From Hamadaea sp013361475 (GTDB lineage Bacteria; Actinomycetota; Actinomycetes; Mycobacteriales; Micromonosporaceae): a DNA stretch of 64,000 bases. Below, piece after piece: positions 32,610-40,808 of the stretch (the first letter of the stretch is position 1; each line of letters opens with the position of its first letter). Below the pieces are notes generated by a model that worked only from the letters and a program-made list of their open reading frames with translations, did not search any database and was not told the origin of the DNA. A program made the translations under genes and the position numbers. The stretch covers positions 434,001 through 498,000 of the forward strand of contig NZ_JBFAHM010000003.1 of assembly GCF_040654195.1 (NCBI RefSeq), read 5' to 3'.

Positions 32610-33545
32610 GTGAGCCATCGCCGTCAGCCCCGGCCGCTGCTGCTGCCCGGCGTACGCCCGCTCTGGCGGGATCGCCGCCGCGTGCAGCTGGGGCTGGATC
32701 AACGGCGGGCGGTCGTCCTCGAGCTGGCGCATCCGTCGGCCGGTCGGCTGCTCGACCTGCTCGACGGTTCGCGTACCGAACGAATGCTGCTCGACCAGGC
32801 GGCCGCACTGGGCATGAGCGAGGAAGCCACGCGTACCCTCCTGCGCGATCTGATGGACCGCGGCCTGGTGATCGCCGCGGACGCACTGCTCCCGGCCGGT
32901 CTGCCGGCCACGGACCGTGAGCGCCTCAGCGCCGAGGCGGGCGCGCTGGCGTTGGAGCAACCGCCCCGGACGCCGGCCGAGGTGTTGCGGCGGCGAGCGC
33001 GTTCTCGCGTCGTGATCGGCGGCGGCGGGCGACTGGCCGAGACGGTGGCCGACGGGCTCCGGGAGGCGGGAGTACGCCGTGTCGCGCAGGCGGCCGAGCC
33101 GCAGGCGCTGCTTCCGGACCGGGTCGGCGGCCCCCGAGTACGCGCGGGCGGCGCGGCCCTCCGGGTCGAGATCTCCGGCGGGCGGCTGCCGGCCGCCCGG
33201 TCCCTGCCGCTGCTGCTGGTGACGGTACGCGAAGCCGCCGTGACCGTCGGGCCGATGGTCGTCGCGGCTCACGGCCCCTGTCTGCGGTGTCTGGGGCTGC
33301 ACCGGGTCGACCGTGATCCCCGTTGGCAGCACCTGGAGTCGCAGTTGCCCGCTTCCCTGGAGACCGAGCCGCCGTGTTCGGCGGTGACCGTGCTCGCGGC
33401 GGCGGCCCGGACGATCGCCGAGGCACTCACCCTGCTCGACGGGGGGCCGTCTGCGCTGATCGGGGCTAGTGTGGAGATCTCCGGAGCCGACGAGATCCGC
33501 CGACGGCGATGGGAGCGGCATCCCGCTTGCGCTTGCCCGCCGTGA
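32610..33545 (+). CDS. ThiF/cyclodehydratase-like protein
   Basis: About 311 residues from GTG 32610; earlier in-frame codons are not supported. The N-terminal 95 residues look like a winged-helix or peptide-binding domain (LDLLDGSRTERMLLDQAAALG). A Rossmann turn VVIGGGGRLAETVADGL follows, and later GPCLRCLGLHRVDRDPRW and a C-terminal HPACACPP provide Cys pairs for zinc, as in E1-like/ThiF and TOMM cyclodehydratase relatives. No azole-peptide genes lie around it, so a RiPP role is unlikely. Similar genes sit beside ABC1 kinase and uvrD2 in other actinobacteria. Confidence 0.75.
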   Translation: MSHRRQPRPLLLPGVRPLWRDRRRVQLGLDQRRAVVLELAHPSAGRLLDLLDGSRTERMLLDQAAALGMSEEATRTLLRDLMDRGLVIAADALLPAGLPATDRERLSAEAGALALEQPPRTPAEVLRRRARSRVVIGGGGRLAETVADGLREAGVRRVAQAAEPQALLPDRVGGPRVRAGGAALRVEISGGRLPAARSLPLLLVTVREAAVTVGPMVVAAHGPCLRCLGLHRVDRDPRWQHLESQLPASLETEPPCSAVTVLAAAARTIAEALTLLDGGPSALIGASVEISGADEIRRRRWERHPACACPP

Positions 33546-33591
33546 GGATGTCGGACCGATGACAGACGTTCGGATGAGGGAGAATGGCCCG

Positions 33592-34926
33592 GTGACCGAC
33601 ATTCCACGCCGAGCCGTAGCCCGCACCGCCAAGCTCGCGTCGCTGCCGCTCGGCTTCGCCGGGCGTACCGTCCTCGGGTTCGGCAAGCGGGTCACCGGGA
33701 TGGCGGCCGACGTCGTGGCGGCCGGGATCCAGGAGCGCACGGCCGAGCAGCTGTTCAGCGTATTGGGGCAGCTCAAGGGCGGTGCGATGAAGCTCGGCCA
33801 GGCGCTGAGCGTGTTCGAGGCCGCATTGCCCGAGGAGCTGGCCGGACCTTATCGCCAGGCGCTGACGAAGTTGCAGGAGGCGGCGCCGCCGCTGCCGGCG
33901 GCCAGTGTCCACAAGGTCCTCGCCGACCAGCTCGGCCCGGAATGGCGCAGTCTGTTCAAGGAGTTCGACGATCATCCGGCCGCCGCGGCCAGCATCGGCC
34001 AGGTCCACCGGGCCGAGTGGAAGGTGCCCCGCAAGCGCACCGGTCTGCCGGTCGCCGTGAAGATCCAGTACCCGGGGGCGGGCGACGCCCTGGTCGCCGA
34101 CCTCAACCAGCTGTCTCGGTTCTCCGCTCTCTTCGGCGTGATCCAGCCCGGCCTCGACGTGAAGCCGCTGGTCACCGAGTTGAAGGCGCGGGTCGTCGAG
34201 GAACTCGACTACGATCTCGAGGCCGCCTCCCAGCGGATCTTCGCCGAGGCGTACGCCGGCGACGAGCAGTTCCACATCCCCCGAGTGCTGATGAGCGCCC
34301 CTCGGGTGCTGATCACCGAGTGGATCGAGGGCACGCCCCTGTCGGCGGTCATCAACTCCGGCACCGTCGGCGACCGCGACCAGGCAGGTCAGCTCTTGGC
34401 GACCTTCGCGTTCTCGGCGCCGCAGCGCGCGGGGATGCTGCACGCCGACCCGCATCCGGGGAACTTCCGGCTGATGCCCGACGGACGGCTCGGCGTCATC
34501 GACTTCGGTGCGGTGGCCCGGCTCCCCGGCGGGCTGCCCGAGCCGATCGGCCGGCTCACCCGGCTCGCCCTCGAAGGCGACGCCGACGGCGTCCTGAAAG
34601 GGCTGCGCGAGGAGGGCTTCGTCAAGCCCGACGTCGACATCGACGCGCCCGCCATCCTCGAGTGGATCGACCCGATGCTCGAACCGCTGCGCGCCGAGGA
34701 GTTCCGGTTCACCCGGTCCTGGCTGCGCGGCGAGGCGGCCCGGATCGCCAGCCCGAAGAGCCCGGCTTACGCGATGGGCCGGCAGCTCAACCTGCCGCCG
34801 GCGTACCTGATGATCCAGCGCGTCACGATGGGGACCATCGGCGTGTTGTGCCAACTGGAGGCCAAGGCCTCCTATCGCGACGTGATCGCCGAGTACCTGC
34901 CGGGCTTCGAGCCCGAGACCGTCTAG
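33592..34926 (+). CDS. ABC1/AarF (UbiB-like) kinase
   Basis: 444 residues from GTG 33592. KGGAMKLGQAL is the N-terminal KxGQ signature, AAASIGQVHRAEW the Ala-rich nucleotide loop, VAVKIQYPG the ATP-binding Lys, MLHADPHPGNFRL the catalytic loop, and GVIDFGAVARL the DFG-like metal motif. Family members regulate isoprenoid-quinone or lipid metabolism. A role in menaquinone is an inference, since no pathway gene is adjacent. Confidence 0.93.
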   Translation: MTDIPRRAVARTAKLASLPLGFAGRTVLGFGKRVTGMAADVVAAGIQERTAEQLFSVLGQLKGGAMKLGQALSVFEAALPEELAGPYRQALTKLQEAAPPLPAASVHKVLADQLGPEWRSLFKEFDDHPAAAASIGQVHRAEWKVPRKRTGLPVAVKIQYPGAGDALVADLNQLSRFSALFGVIQPGLDVKPLVTELKARVVEELDYDLEAASQRIFAEAYAGDEQFHIPRVLMSAPRVLITEWIEGTPLSAVINSGTVGDRDQAGQLLATFAFSAPQRAGMLHADPHPGNFRLMPDGRLGVIDFGAVARLPGGLPEPIGRLTRLALEGDADGVLKGLREEGFVKPDVDIDAPAILEWIDPMLEPLRAEEFRFTRSWLRGEAARIASPKSPAYAMGRQLNLPPAYLMIQRVTMGTIGVLCQLEAKASYRDVIAEYLPGFEPETV

Positions 34927-34945
34927 CCACACCGCCGCACAGGAA

Positions 34946-34980
34946 AGCGCCCGGGCCGCGTACTCGCGGACCCGGGCGCT
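34946..34980 (+). terminator. hairpin after the ABC1 kinase gene
   Basis: AGCGCCCGGG, 15 nt, CCCGGGCGCT: 10-bp perfect GC stem 20 bp past the stop. No T-run. Lies between convergent genes and may serve both. Confidence 0.65.
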
Positions 34981-35004
34981 GGTGTGTCGTCGTCGATCTA
35001 CCGA

Positions 35005-35160
35005 TCAGAAGGAGCCCGACTGGCGGGCCTGCTTACGCAGCGCCTTCATGGCGATGCGCTTCGCGGTGCGGGGTGCCTCGGCCTGAGGCTCGGGCATTCG
35101 CGCCCGCGTCAACGCTTCGTTCAGTAGATACATCTCGGCGATTCCACTCGACGGATTCAT
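35005..35160 (-). CDS. 51-residue basic protein, unknown function
   Basis: 51 residues, ATG 35160 with GAAGGA 3-4 nt upstream. Sequence starts MNPSSGIAEMYLLNEALTRA, then MPEPQAEAPRTAKRIAMKAL and ends RKQARQSGSF. Predicted helical and basic in the second half. It follows whiB7 on the same strand with an 83-bp gap. I do not recognise the family. Confidence 0.65.
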   Translation of the reverse strand: MNPSSGIAEMYLLNEALTRARMPEPQAEAPRTAKRIAMKALRKQARQSGSF

Positions 35161-35243
35161 TTCCTTCTCTCTTTCTCACTCATTTATCGGATGTAGCCGG
35201 TAAGACCCGGCTGGGTTGGTGCTTCGCTGCTGTGCTGTTCGGT

Positions 35244-35603
35244 TCAGGCGGCCAGACGGACCGACTCGCGGCCGGTGACCGTCGCCACCCGGGCGACCGT
35301 CTCGGCCCGCAGGTCGGCGTCCCGGGCGAGGTCCTCCTTGCGCGGACGGCCACGAGGACGCTTGCGCGCCACGATCGCACCGCGGTCGAAGATCTCACCA
35401 CCCCAGACGCCCCAAGGCTCGGCCCGCTCCAACGCGCCCGCCAGGCACTCGGCCCGCAGCGGGCAGTCGCCGCAGAGGGCTCGGGCCAGCTCCAGCTCGG
35501 CCGGAGCGTCGGCGAACCACAGGTCGGGGTCGAACTTCCGGCAGGGCAGCTCCGCACCCAGCTCGACGGGGACGTCGAGAGCTGGGGCCAACGCCAGACT
35601 CAT
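35244..35603 (-). CDS. whiB7: WhiB7/WblC antibiotic-resistance regulator
   Basis: 119 residues from ATG 35603 (GTG 35615 is also possible). Fe-S cluster Cys21, Cys44, Cys47 and Cys53 (PCRKF..LCGDCPLRAEC), the GVWGGE turn (65-70), and the C-terminal AT-hook RPRGRPRKED (about 82-91), which marks the WhiB7 branch. WhiB7 binds SigA region 4 and activates intrinsic antibiotic-resistance genes. Its long leader carries a promoter and an attenuator described below. It neighbours uvrD2, as in other actinobacteria. Confidence 0.95.
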   Translation of the reverse strand: MSLALAPALDVPVELGAELPCRKFDPDLWFADAPAELELARALCGDCPLRAECLAGALERAEPWGVWGGEIFDRGAIVARKRPRGRPRKEDLARDADLRAETVARVATVTGRESVRLAA

Positions 35604-35662
35604 AGTCCTACTCACCTCTTCTTCCTTCTTGGGGGTTCTTCCCCAGGGGGTGGCCGTAGTGG

Positions 35663-35752
35663 CAAATAAATGAGGCCGCGGATCCCGGTGTACGGGTTCC
35701 GCGGCCTCGAGGTGAGCCGGTGGTCTGTTTTCTAGACCGGCCTACCTCGAGG
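35663..35752 (-). promoter_or_regulatory. whiB7 transcription attenuator (terminator / antiterminator)
   Basis: Read on the minus strand, the terminator has arms 35708-35698 and 35682-35672 (GAGGCCGCGGA / TCCGCGGCCTC), followed by ATTTATTTG (35671-35663). A competing upstream stem pairs 35752-35744 (CCTCGAGGT) with 35713-35705 (ACCTCGAGG), sharing 4 nt with the terminator arm. The stop codon of the leader ORF (35732-35734) lies in the loop of the competing stem. The arrangement fits ribosome-controlled attenuation known for whiB7/wblC genes. Confidence 0.75.
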
Positions 35753-36043
35753 CGGAACACCGCGGAGTCCATCGACCTTGGTCGACATGAACTCCGGCTT
35801 CTCCGCGTAGCCGCCGCGCGGGTCCTGGACCTGGATCTGCTCCGGGTTCAGGACGGTCTGCGGCCGCTGCGCTGCCACCGGAGAGACTCCTCCGATGACG
35901 TGACCCGGCTTGCGGGTCTTCAACACATCGCCACCCAGGCTGAGCTGGGCGATAGTGGGCAGACTGGTGCCACCGTTCGACGCGCAGGCAGAAGCGAGCA
36001 TCGGCAGTCTCTGCGGCGTCGTCGTCCACGTCATCAGAACCAC
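35732..36043 (-). CDS. leader ORF upstream of whiB7 (103 codons)
   Basis: From GTG 36043, with AGGAGG 8 nt upstream. It encodes MVLMTWTTTPQRLPMLASAC, continues with THIS-like neutral residues and ends GLRGVPPRGRPV. Third-position GC is high, so it looks like a true coding frame, not noise. It lies entirely in the whiB7 leader, and its stop is in the antiterminator loop. It may act only as the translated uORF that senses ribosome stalling, or be a protein in its own right. I know no homologue. Confidence 0.6.
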   Translation of the reverse strand: MVLMTWTTTPQRLPMLASACASNGGTSLPTIAQLSLGGDVLKTRKPGHVIGGVSPVAAQRPQTVLNPEQIQVQDPRGGYAEKPEFMSTKVDGLRGVPPRGRPV

Positions 36044-36145
36044 CTGGCTCACCTCCTCACTGCTCTCCGCGTCCGGCTCTCGCCGGCGCGCTCTGGTCTA
36101 GCTCCCGGGCAGGATCGCTCCCGCCGCTCGAACTGGTGTGACCGA

Positions 36146-36184
36146 AGGTTATTCCGCCTGCTTGAGCAGGCGCAAATGATTTTA
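36146..36184 (-). promoter_or_regulatory. WhiB7-type autoregulated promoter
   Basis: On the minus strand: AT-rich TAAAATCAT (36184-36176), -35 TTGCGC (36175-36170), 18-bp spacer, -10 TAACCT (36151-36146). An AT-rich block right before the -35 element is the known mark of WhiB7-dependent SigA promoters. It overlaps the stop codon of uvrD2. The spacer holds GCCTGCTCAAGCAGGC, an inverted repeat. The transcript start would be near 36139, giving a leader of about 540 nt. Confidence 0.7.
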
Positions 36185-38293
36185 CGGTTCCGTTGCCAAG
36201 TTTTTTTCGCCGACAAGATCGTCGACGTCGGCTCCGTTGAGGAGCGCCAATGCGGCGGCACCGTAGAGCTCGATTTTCCGAGGCCCGATGCCGGCGATGC
36301 GCAAGAGGTCATCGGTGCTGGTGGGACGCCGTTCGGCGAGGGCGGTGAGGGTCGCGTCGGTGAACACCACGTACGCCGGCACACCCTGCTCGGCGGCGAC
36401 TCGCGACCGCCACTCCCGGAGTCGTTCGAAAAGTTCCTCGTCGAGATCCGAGGGGCAGGTCTGGCACCGGCCGAGCTTGCGTTCCGAGCCGCCGAGCAGC
36501 GTCGCCCCGCAGACCCGGCAGGAGACGGCGATCGCCCGGCGACGGTCGACCTTCGACGGACCCTTCCGCTGCGGGGGGACGTCCGAGCCGCCCAATTGCG
36601 GCAGGAACCGGCAAGGTTTGCGAGCTCGGCCGCCGGGCGACCGGGACTGCCCGTAACTGAGCCACAGCCACTGCCGGGCGCGGGTCACGCCGACGTAGAG
36701 CAGCCGGCGCTCCTCCTCCACCGCCTGCGGCGTCTTGGCGTACGCCGTGGGCAGGGTGCCCTCGACGAGGCCGACGAGGAAGACGGCGTCCCATTCGAGT
36801 CCCTTGGCGGAGTGCAGGCTCGCCAGCGTCACGCCGTCGACGGTCGGGGCGTGCTGGGCGTCAGCGCGCCGGCCCAGCTCCTCGGTGAACTCGGTGAGCG
36901 TCGGCGAGCCGATCTCCTGGGCGAGCCGATGCAGGGCGGCCAGCGCCTCCCAGCGCTCCCGGGCGGCTCCGCCGGACGGCGGCTGCGACGGCTCCCAGCC
37001 CAGACCGCGGAGCACCGCCGCGACCGCGTCCGGGACGCTGCCCTCCAGCTCACCGCGGGAGGCCGACCGCAACGCGATCATCGCCTGGCGTACCTCGGCG
37101 CGGTCGAAGAACCGCTCACCACCGCGTACGACATAGGGCACCGCGGCCTCGGCCAGCGCCTCCTCATAGGCCTCCGACTGGGCGTTGGCCCGGAAGAGCA
37201 CGGCGATCTCGGCCGCCGGGACGCCTGAGGCGATCAGCTCCGCGCAGCGGGCCGCGACCGCGGCCGCCTCGGTCGGCTCGTCGGTGAACTGCCGCACGTC
37301 CGGCACGGGACCGTCCGGGCGCTGGCCGACGAGGTCGAGCCGCAGCTTGGCCTCGACTCCGCCGGCCTGGCGGATGACCGCGTTGGCCAGGCCCACCACC
37401 TGCGGAGTGGACCGGTAGTCGCGGACGAGCCGGACCACTGTCGCCTCGCGGAATTGACGCGGGAAGTCGATGAGGTAGCCGGAGGTCGCGCCGGTGAAGG
37501 AGTAGATGGTCTGGGCGGCGTCGCCGACGACGGTCAGATCCCGGCGGCCGCCGAGCCACGCGTCGAGCAGGCGCTGCTGCAGCGGGTTGACGTCCTGATA
37601 CTCGTCCACCACGAAGTGCCGGTACTGCGCCCTGATCTGCTCGGCGACGTCGGAGTGCTCCTCGATCCCCCAGACGATCGCGCGCAGCAGATCTTCGAAG
37701 TCCATCGCCCCGGCGGTCCGCTTGACCTGCTCGTACGCCGTGAACACCTGCGCGGTCTCGGCGGCGGGCAACGGCGTCTCGCGCTGGGCCTTGGCCGCAG
37801 CGACCTCGTATTCGCTCGGCTCGACCAGACTGGACTTCGCCCACTCGATCTCGGCCGCGAGGTCGCGTGCGGTGGTGCGGTCGGCGCGTACGCCGGCGCG
37901 GGCGGCCGCCAGGGTCACCAGCCGGGCCTTGCTGTCGATCAGCTCCGGCATCTCCCGGCCTCGCAACAGGCGGGGGGCGAAGTAGCGCAGTTGCCGGAGC
38001 GCGGCGGCGTGGAAGGTGCGGGCCGAGACGCCGGTCGCGCCCAGAGCGGCGAGCCGTTCCCGGAGTTGGGCCGCCGCCCGAGCGGTGAACGTGACCGCGA
38101 GCACATGGCGGGCCTGCACCTGATCGTCGACCACGCGGTAGGCGATGCGATGGGTGATGGCCCGGGTCTTGCCGGTGCCGGCCCCGGCGAGGATGCAGAC
38201 CGGACCGGCCGGCGCGGTCACCGCCGCCAGCTGCTCCGGATCGAGACCCCGCAGTGGATCATGCCGTCCTGAGTCACCTGCCACAGCGTGCAA
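36182..38293 (-). CDS. uvrD2: UvrD2 superfamily 1 DNA helicase with HRDC
   Basis: 703 residues. LAGAGTGKTRAITHR (Walker A), VVDEYQDVNPLQQ (Walker B), VVGDAAQTIYSF, LVRDYRSTPQVV, LASLHSAKGLEWD and LLYVGVTRAR are the SF1 motifs. A C-terminal tetracysteine (CRVCGATLL..CQTCPSDL) and an HRDC domain (about 615-690) define UvrD2 of actinobacteria. TTG 38293 is the first start; GTG 38284 is equally possible. Functions in DNA repair. Confidence 0.94.
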   Translation of the reverse strand: MHAVAGDSGRHDPLRGLDPEQLAAVTAPAGPVCILAGAGTGKTRAITHRIAYRVVDDQVQARHVLAVTFTARAAAQLRERLAALGATGVSARTFHAAALRQLRYFAPRLLRGREMPELIDSKARLVTLAAARAGVRADRTTARDLAAEIEWAKSSLVEPSEYEVAAAKAQRETPLPAAETAQVFTAYEQVKRTAGAMDFEDLLRAIVWGIEEHSDVAEQIRAQYRHFVVDEYQDVNPLQQRLLDAWLGGRRDLTVVGDAAQTIYSFTGATSGYLIDFPRQFREATVVRLVRDYRSTPQVVGLANAVIRQAGGVEAKLRLDLVGQRPDGPVPDVRQFTDEPTEAAAVAARCAELIASGVPAAEIAVLFRANAQSEAYEEALAEAAVPYVVRGGERFFDRAEVRQAMIALRSASRGELEGSVPDAVAAVLRGLGWEPSQPPSGGAARERWEALAALHRLAQEIGSPTLTEFTEELGRRADAQHAPTVDGVTLASLHSAKGLEWDAVFLVGLVEGTLPTAYAKTPQAVEEERRLLYVGVTRARQWLWLSYGQSRSPGGRARKPCRFLPQLGGSDVPPQRKGPSKVDRRRAIAVSCRVCGATLLGGSERKLGRCQTCPSDLDEELFERLREWRSRVAAEQGVPAYVVFTDATLTALAERRPTSTDDLLRIAGIGPRKIELYGAAALALLNGADVDDLVGEKNLATEP

Positions 38294-38365
38294 TCATTCC
38301 AGGCGGCTCTGACGTTGCCACCGTCAGACACCTCCCCTGTTCGGAAAGCGTGAAAGGCCGAGAGC

Positions 38366-38599
38366 ATGCTGACGATGTACTCCACCACATGGTGCGGTTA
38401 CTGCCACCGGCTCAAGTCCCAGCTGGACCGGGAGGGCATCGGCTACACCGTGGTCGACATCGAGCAGGACCCCACGGCGGCCGAGTTCGTGATGAGCGTC
38501 AACGGCGGCAACCAGACCGTCCCCACAGTGCGGTTCGCCGACGGGACGACGATGACGAATCCGAGCCTCGGTCAAGTCAAGGACCACCTCGGCGTGTAG
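38366..38599 (+). CDS. mycoredoxin (glutaredoxin-like)
   Basis: 77 residues, close in length to Mrx1. TTWCGYCHRLK has the active-site CxxC (Cys10, Cys13), and QTVPTV provides the cis-Pro. It reduces mycothiol-protein mixed disulfides in the cytoplasm. Divergent from uvrD2. Confidence 0.92.
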   Translation: MLTMYSTTWCGYCHRLKSQLDREGIGYTVVDIEQDPTAAEFVMSVNGGNQTVPTVRFADGTTMTNPSLGQVKDHLGV

Positions 38600-38800
38600 C
38601 GCCGCGGGCTGCTGTCGGGTTCCCGGCCCGCCTCGGTACGCGCGGCGTACTGAGCGGTAACCGCATTCTCGGCCTATGCTCTGTCCTCGGTCACTGTGCG
38701 TGCCCGGACCATCGCAGTCCCGCGAAGGCCGCCCGGCGGCGGAGCGGGAAGCCCGCGCCGGCCGAGGTCAGCGCGGCGCACGTGAGGAGGTCCCGCCCCG

Positions 38801-39694
38801 ATGCAGCGAACGCCGAGCCCGGTCATGCGCCGGCGCCGCCTCGGTCTCGAGCTGCGGCGTCTGCGCATCGCGGCCGGGCTCACCGGCGATCAGGTGGTCG
38901 AACAGGTCGGCTGGGCGGCCAAGTCGAAGCTGTCCCGGCTGGAGAACGGCAAGAGCCGGCCCGACCTGGCCGACATCCTCGATCTGCTCGACCTCTACCA
39001 GGTCCGCGGGGACAGTCGCGACGAGTTGGTGGCCATCGCCCGGGAGGCGGGCAACACCCGCTGGATCCGGGCGTACGCCGTGATGACGGCTCGCCAGCGG
39101 GGCTACGCCGAGCTGGAGGGCGGCGCCACCCAGATCCGGGAGTACGCCGCCGCCACCATCCCGGGCCTGCTCCAGACCCCGGAGTACGCCCGAATCCGCA
39201 TCATGTCCTCGCGCCCCCTCCAGACCCTGCCGAGCCAGCGGGAGGACGACGAACGGCACGATCCGCAGGCCGAGGTGGAGGCGCGGATGGCCCGGCAGAG
39301 CATCCTGACGCGGGAGGCCGATCCGCCCGCGTACGAGGCCGTCCTGGACGAGGCGGCGCTGGCCGGCCGCAGCGCCCCGCTCGAAGTCCTTTCTGGACAG
39401 ATCCACCACCTTCGCGCGGTGGCATCGTTACCGAACGTAACTTTGCGGGTGCTGCCACGCGAGTCTCAAGTGGGCGATTTCTTCCAGCCACAGCACGGTT
39501 TCTCGATCTACACCTTCGCCGACCCGGGCGATCTGCCGACCGTCGCGGTGGAGGCGCTTGCGAGTGATCTGACCCTCACCGACAGGACTGCGGCCAGCAG
39601 ATATGCCAAGGTTTACGAGTGGTTGCGGTCGGCCGCGCTGGACCCGGAGGCGACTGTGGACTGGCTGAGCCGACATGTCAACGCGACGCGCTGA
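38801..39694 (+). CDS. XRE-type regulator with DUF5753 domain
   Basis: 297 residues. N-terminal helix-turn-helix (about 15-70: LGLELRRLRIAAGLTGDQVVEQ, SKLSRLENGKSRPD) and a DUF5753 C-terminal domain (about 110-290: IPGLLQTPEYARI, VTLRVLPRESQ, YTFADPGD). Actinobacteria carry many of these, often with a DUF397 partner gene, which is missing here. GAGGAGG lies 13-19 nt before the ATG. Confidence 0.92.
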   Translation: MQRTPSPVMRRRRLGLELRRLRIAAGLTGDQVVEQVGWAAKSKLSRLENGKSRPDLADILDLLDLYQVRGDSRDELVAIAREAGNTRWIRAYAVMTARQRGYAELEGGATQIREYAAATIPGLLQTPEYARIRIMSSRPLQTLPSQREDDERHDPQAEVEARMARQSILTREADPPAYEAVLDEAALAGRSAPLEVLSGQIHHLRAVASLPNVTLRVLPRESQVGDFFQPQHGFSIYTFADPGDLPTVAVEALASDLTLTDRTAASRYAKVYEWLRSAALDPEATVDWLSRHVNATR

Positions 39695-39821
39695 CATCCG
39701 CTGAACGATCCTGAGGAGATCACCCGAACGGGCGGGCCTGAAGCCCGATCGGGGTGAAGTCCTTGTTAACGCTCCGTGGTTTACCGCACCATAGTCCTCA
39801 CCACTCGTGGAAGTTCCACCG

Positions 39822-39893
39822 ATGGATCTCCTCGAGCACCCTCCGCCGCCCTGGGCAGATACACGGAGAGACGTCACATGCGGTACCTCATAA
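39822..39893 (+). CDS. possible 23-codon leader ORF
   Basis: MDLLEHPPPPWADTRRDVTC plus 3 residues; GGAAG 8 nt upstream. It overlaps the start of the next gene by 16 nt in another frame, so ribosomes could be handed over. Weak support. Confidence 0.25.
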   Translation: MDLLEHPPPPWADTRRDVTCGTS

Positions 39894-40123
39894 TCCGGAC
39901 CGAAGTCAGGCCGGTCGACCTTAACGACATCGACGCGCTCTGGTCGGAGGACGCACCGCTGCGGGACGAGACCGAGTCACCCGAGCCCCGACGGCAGACC
40001 GCCGAGGCCGATTCCCTCGAGGCAGCCCTGCGCCTGGCCCGCGCGCTCGCCTCCGTAGGAGCCGTACGGGCCGGCCGTCAACGGGTCAAAGTTCTCAAAC
40101 TTGGCCAGCCCCGCCTCATCTGA
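39878..40123 (+). CDS. 81-residue protein, unknown function
   Basis: 81 residues from ATG 39878, GGAGAG 8 nt upstream. MRYLIIRTEVRPVDLNDIDA, an acidic middle part (SEDAPLRDETESPEP), then a helical basic end (SLEAALRLARALASVGAVRAG, VKVLKLGQPRLI). No motif recognised. A strong terminator follows. The in-frame start at 39776 lacks a ribosome-binding site. Confidence 0.7.
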   Translation: MRYLIIRTEVRPVDLNDIDALWSEDAPLRDETESPEPRRQTAEADSLEAALRLARALASVGAVRAGRQRVKVLKLGQPRLI

Positions 40124-40148
40124 CAACAGACGCTCCCTTCGATGTGAC

Positions 40149-40177
40149 GCCCCTCCCGCGTACCGGAGGGGCTTTTT
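40149..40177 (+). terminator. intrinsic terminator
   Basis: GCCCCTCC, 8 nt, GGAGGGGC, then TTTTT (40173-40177). It ends the 81-residue gene, 25 bp after its stop. Confidence 0.92.
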
Positions 40178-40222
40178 AAACACCTCTTTTGAAAGAACCC
40201 TTTAATCGCGTACGCTGAGGGC

Positions 40223-40792
40223 ATGGCCGAGTTCCGGATGCGCGAACACACCGATCCACAGGCGCTACGAGCGCTGGCTCATCCCCTGCGCATGAAACTG
40301 CTGCAGGAGCTGGCGCTACGCGGCCCGGCGACCGCCACCGAGCTGGCCGAGCGGGTCGGCGACACCGCGCCGAACTGCTCCTGGCACCTGCGTCAGCTCG
40401 CCAAGTACGGCTACGTCGAAGACGCCCCGGGCGGCCAAGGCCGCCAACGACCGTGGCGCTTCGTGCCCGCCGGCAACCGCTGGGGCGCTCCCGATGAGGC
40501 GCCGGAGATCACCGCGGCCGGCGACGCGGTCTCCGAGGTCATGCTCCAGTACGAGCTGTCCGAGCTGCACTCGTGGCAGGAAAGGCGGAGCAAGCACGAC
40601 GCCGAGTGGCGGGAAGCCGCCTTTCTCAACCAGAGCATCACCTGGCTGACCCCGGAGGAACTCGACGAGATCGGGTCGAAGATCTCCGACCTCCTGCTGC
40701 GCCACCTCGATCGGCTCGCCGATCCCGCACTGCGCCCCGACAACGCCCGACCGGTCCGGATGCTCGCCTGGGGCATCCCCGCCGAGCACTGA
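40223..40792 (+). CDS. ArsR-like winged-helix regulator
   Basis: 189 residues. ALRALAHPLRMKLLQELALRG and TATELAERVG...SWHLRQLAKYGYV form the ArsR/HTH_20 winged helix (about 13-70). The C-terminal part is helical and probably dimerises. It precedes an MFS exporter by 16 bp in the same direction, so it likely controls that exporter. GAGGG lies close to the ATG. Confidence 0.88.
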   Translation: MAEFRMREHTDPQALRALAHPLRMKLLQELALRGPATATELAERVGDTAPNCSWHLRQLAKYGYVEDAPGGQGRQRPWRFVPAGNRWGAPDEAPEITAAGDAVSEVMLQYELSELHSWQERRSKHDAEWREAAFLNQSITWLTPEELDEIGSKISDLLLRHLDRLADPALRPDNARPVRMLAWGIPAEH

Positions 40793-40808
40793 GAGGAGCG
40801 ACGCCCGC

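Noticed and set aside
32610..33545. Azole-peptide (TOMM) biosynthetic cluster
   Set aside because: The ThiF/cyclodehydratase-like protein has no YcaO, dehydrogenase or precursor gene nearby and lies in a housekeeping neighbourhood.
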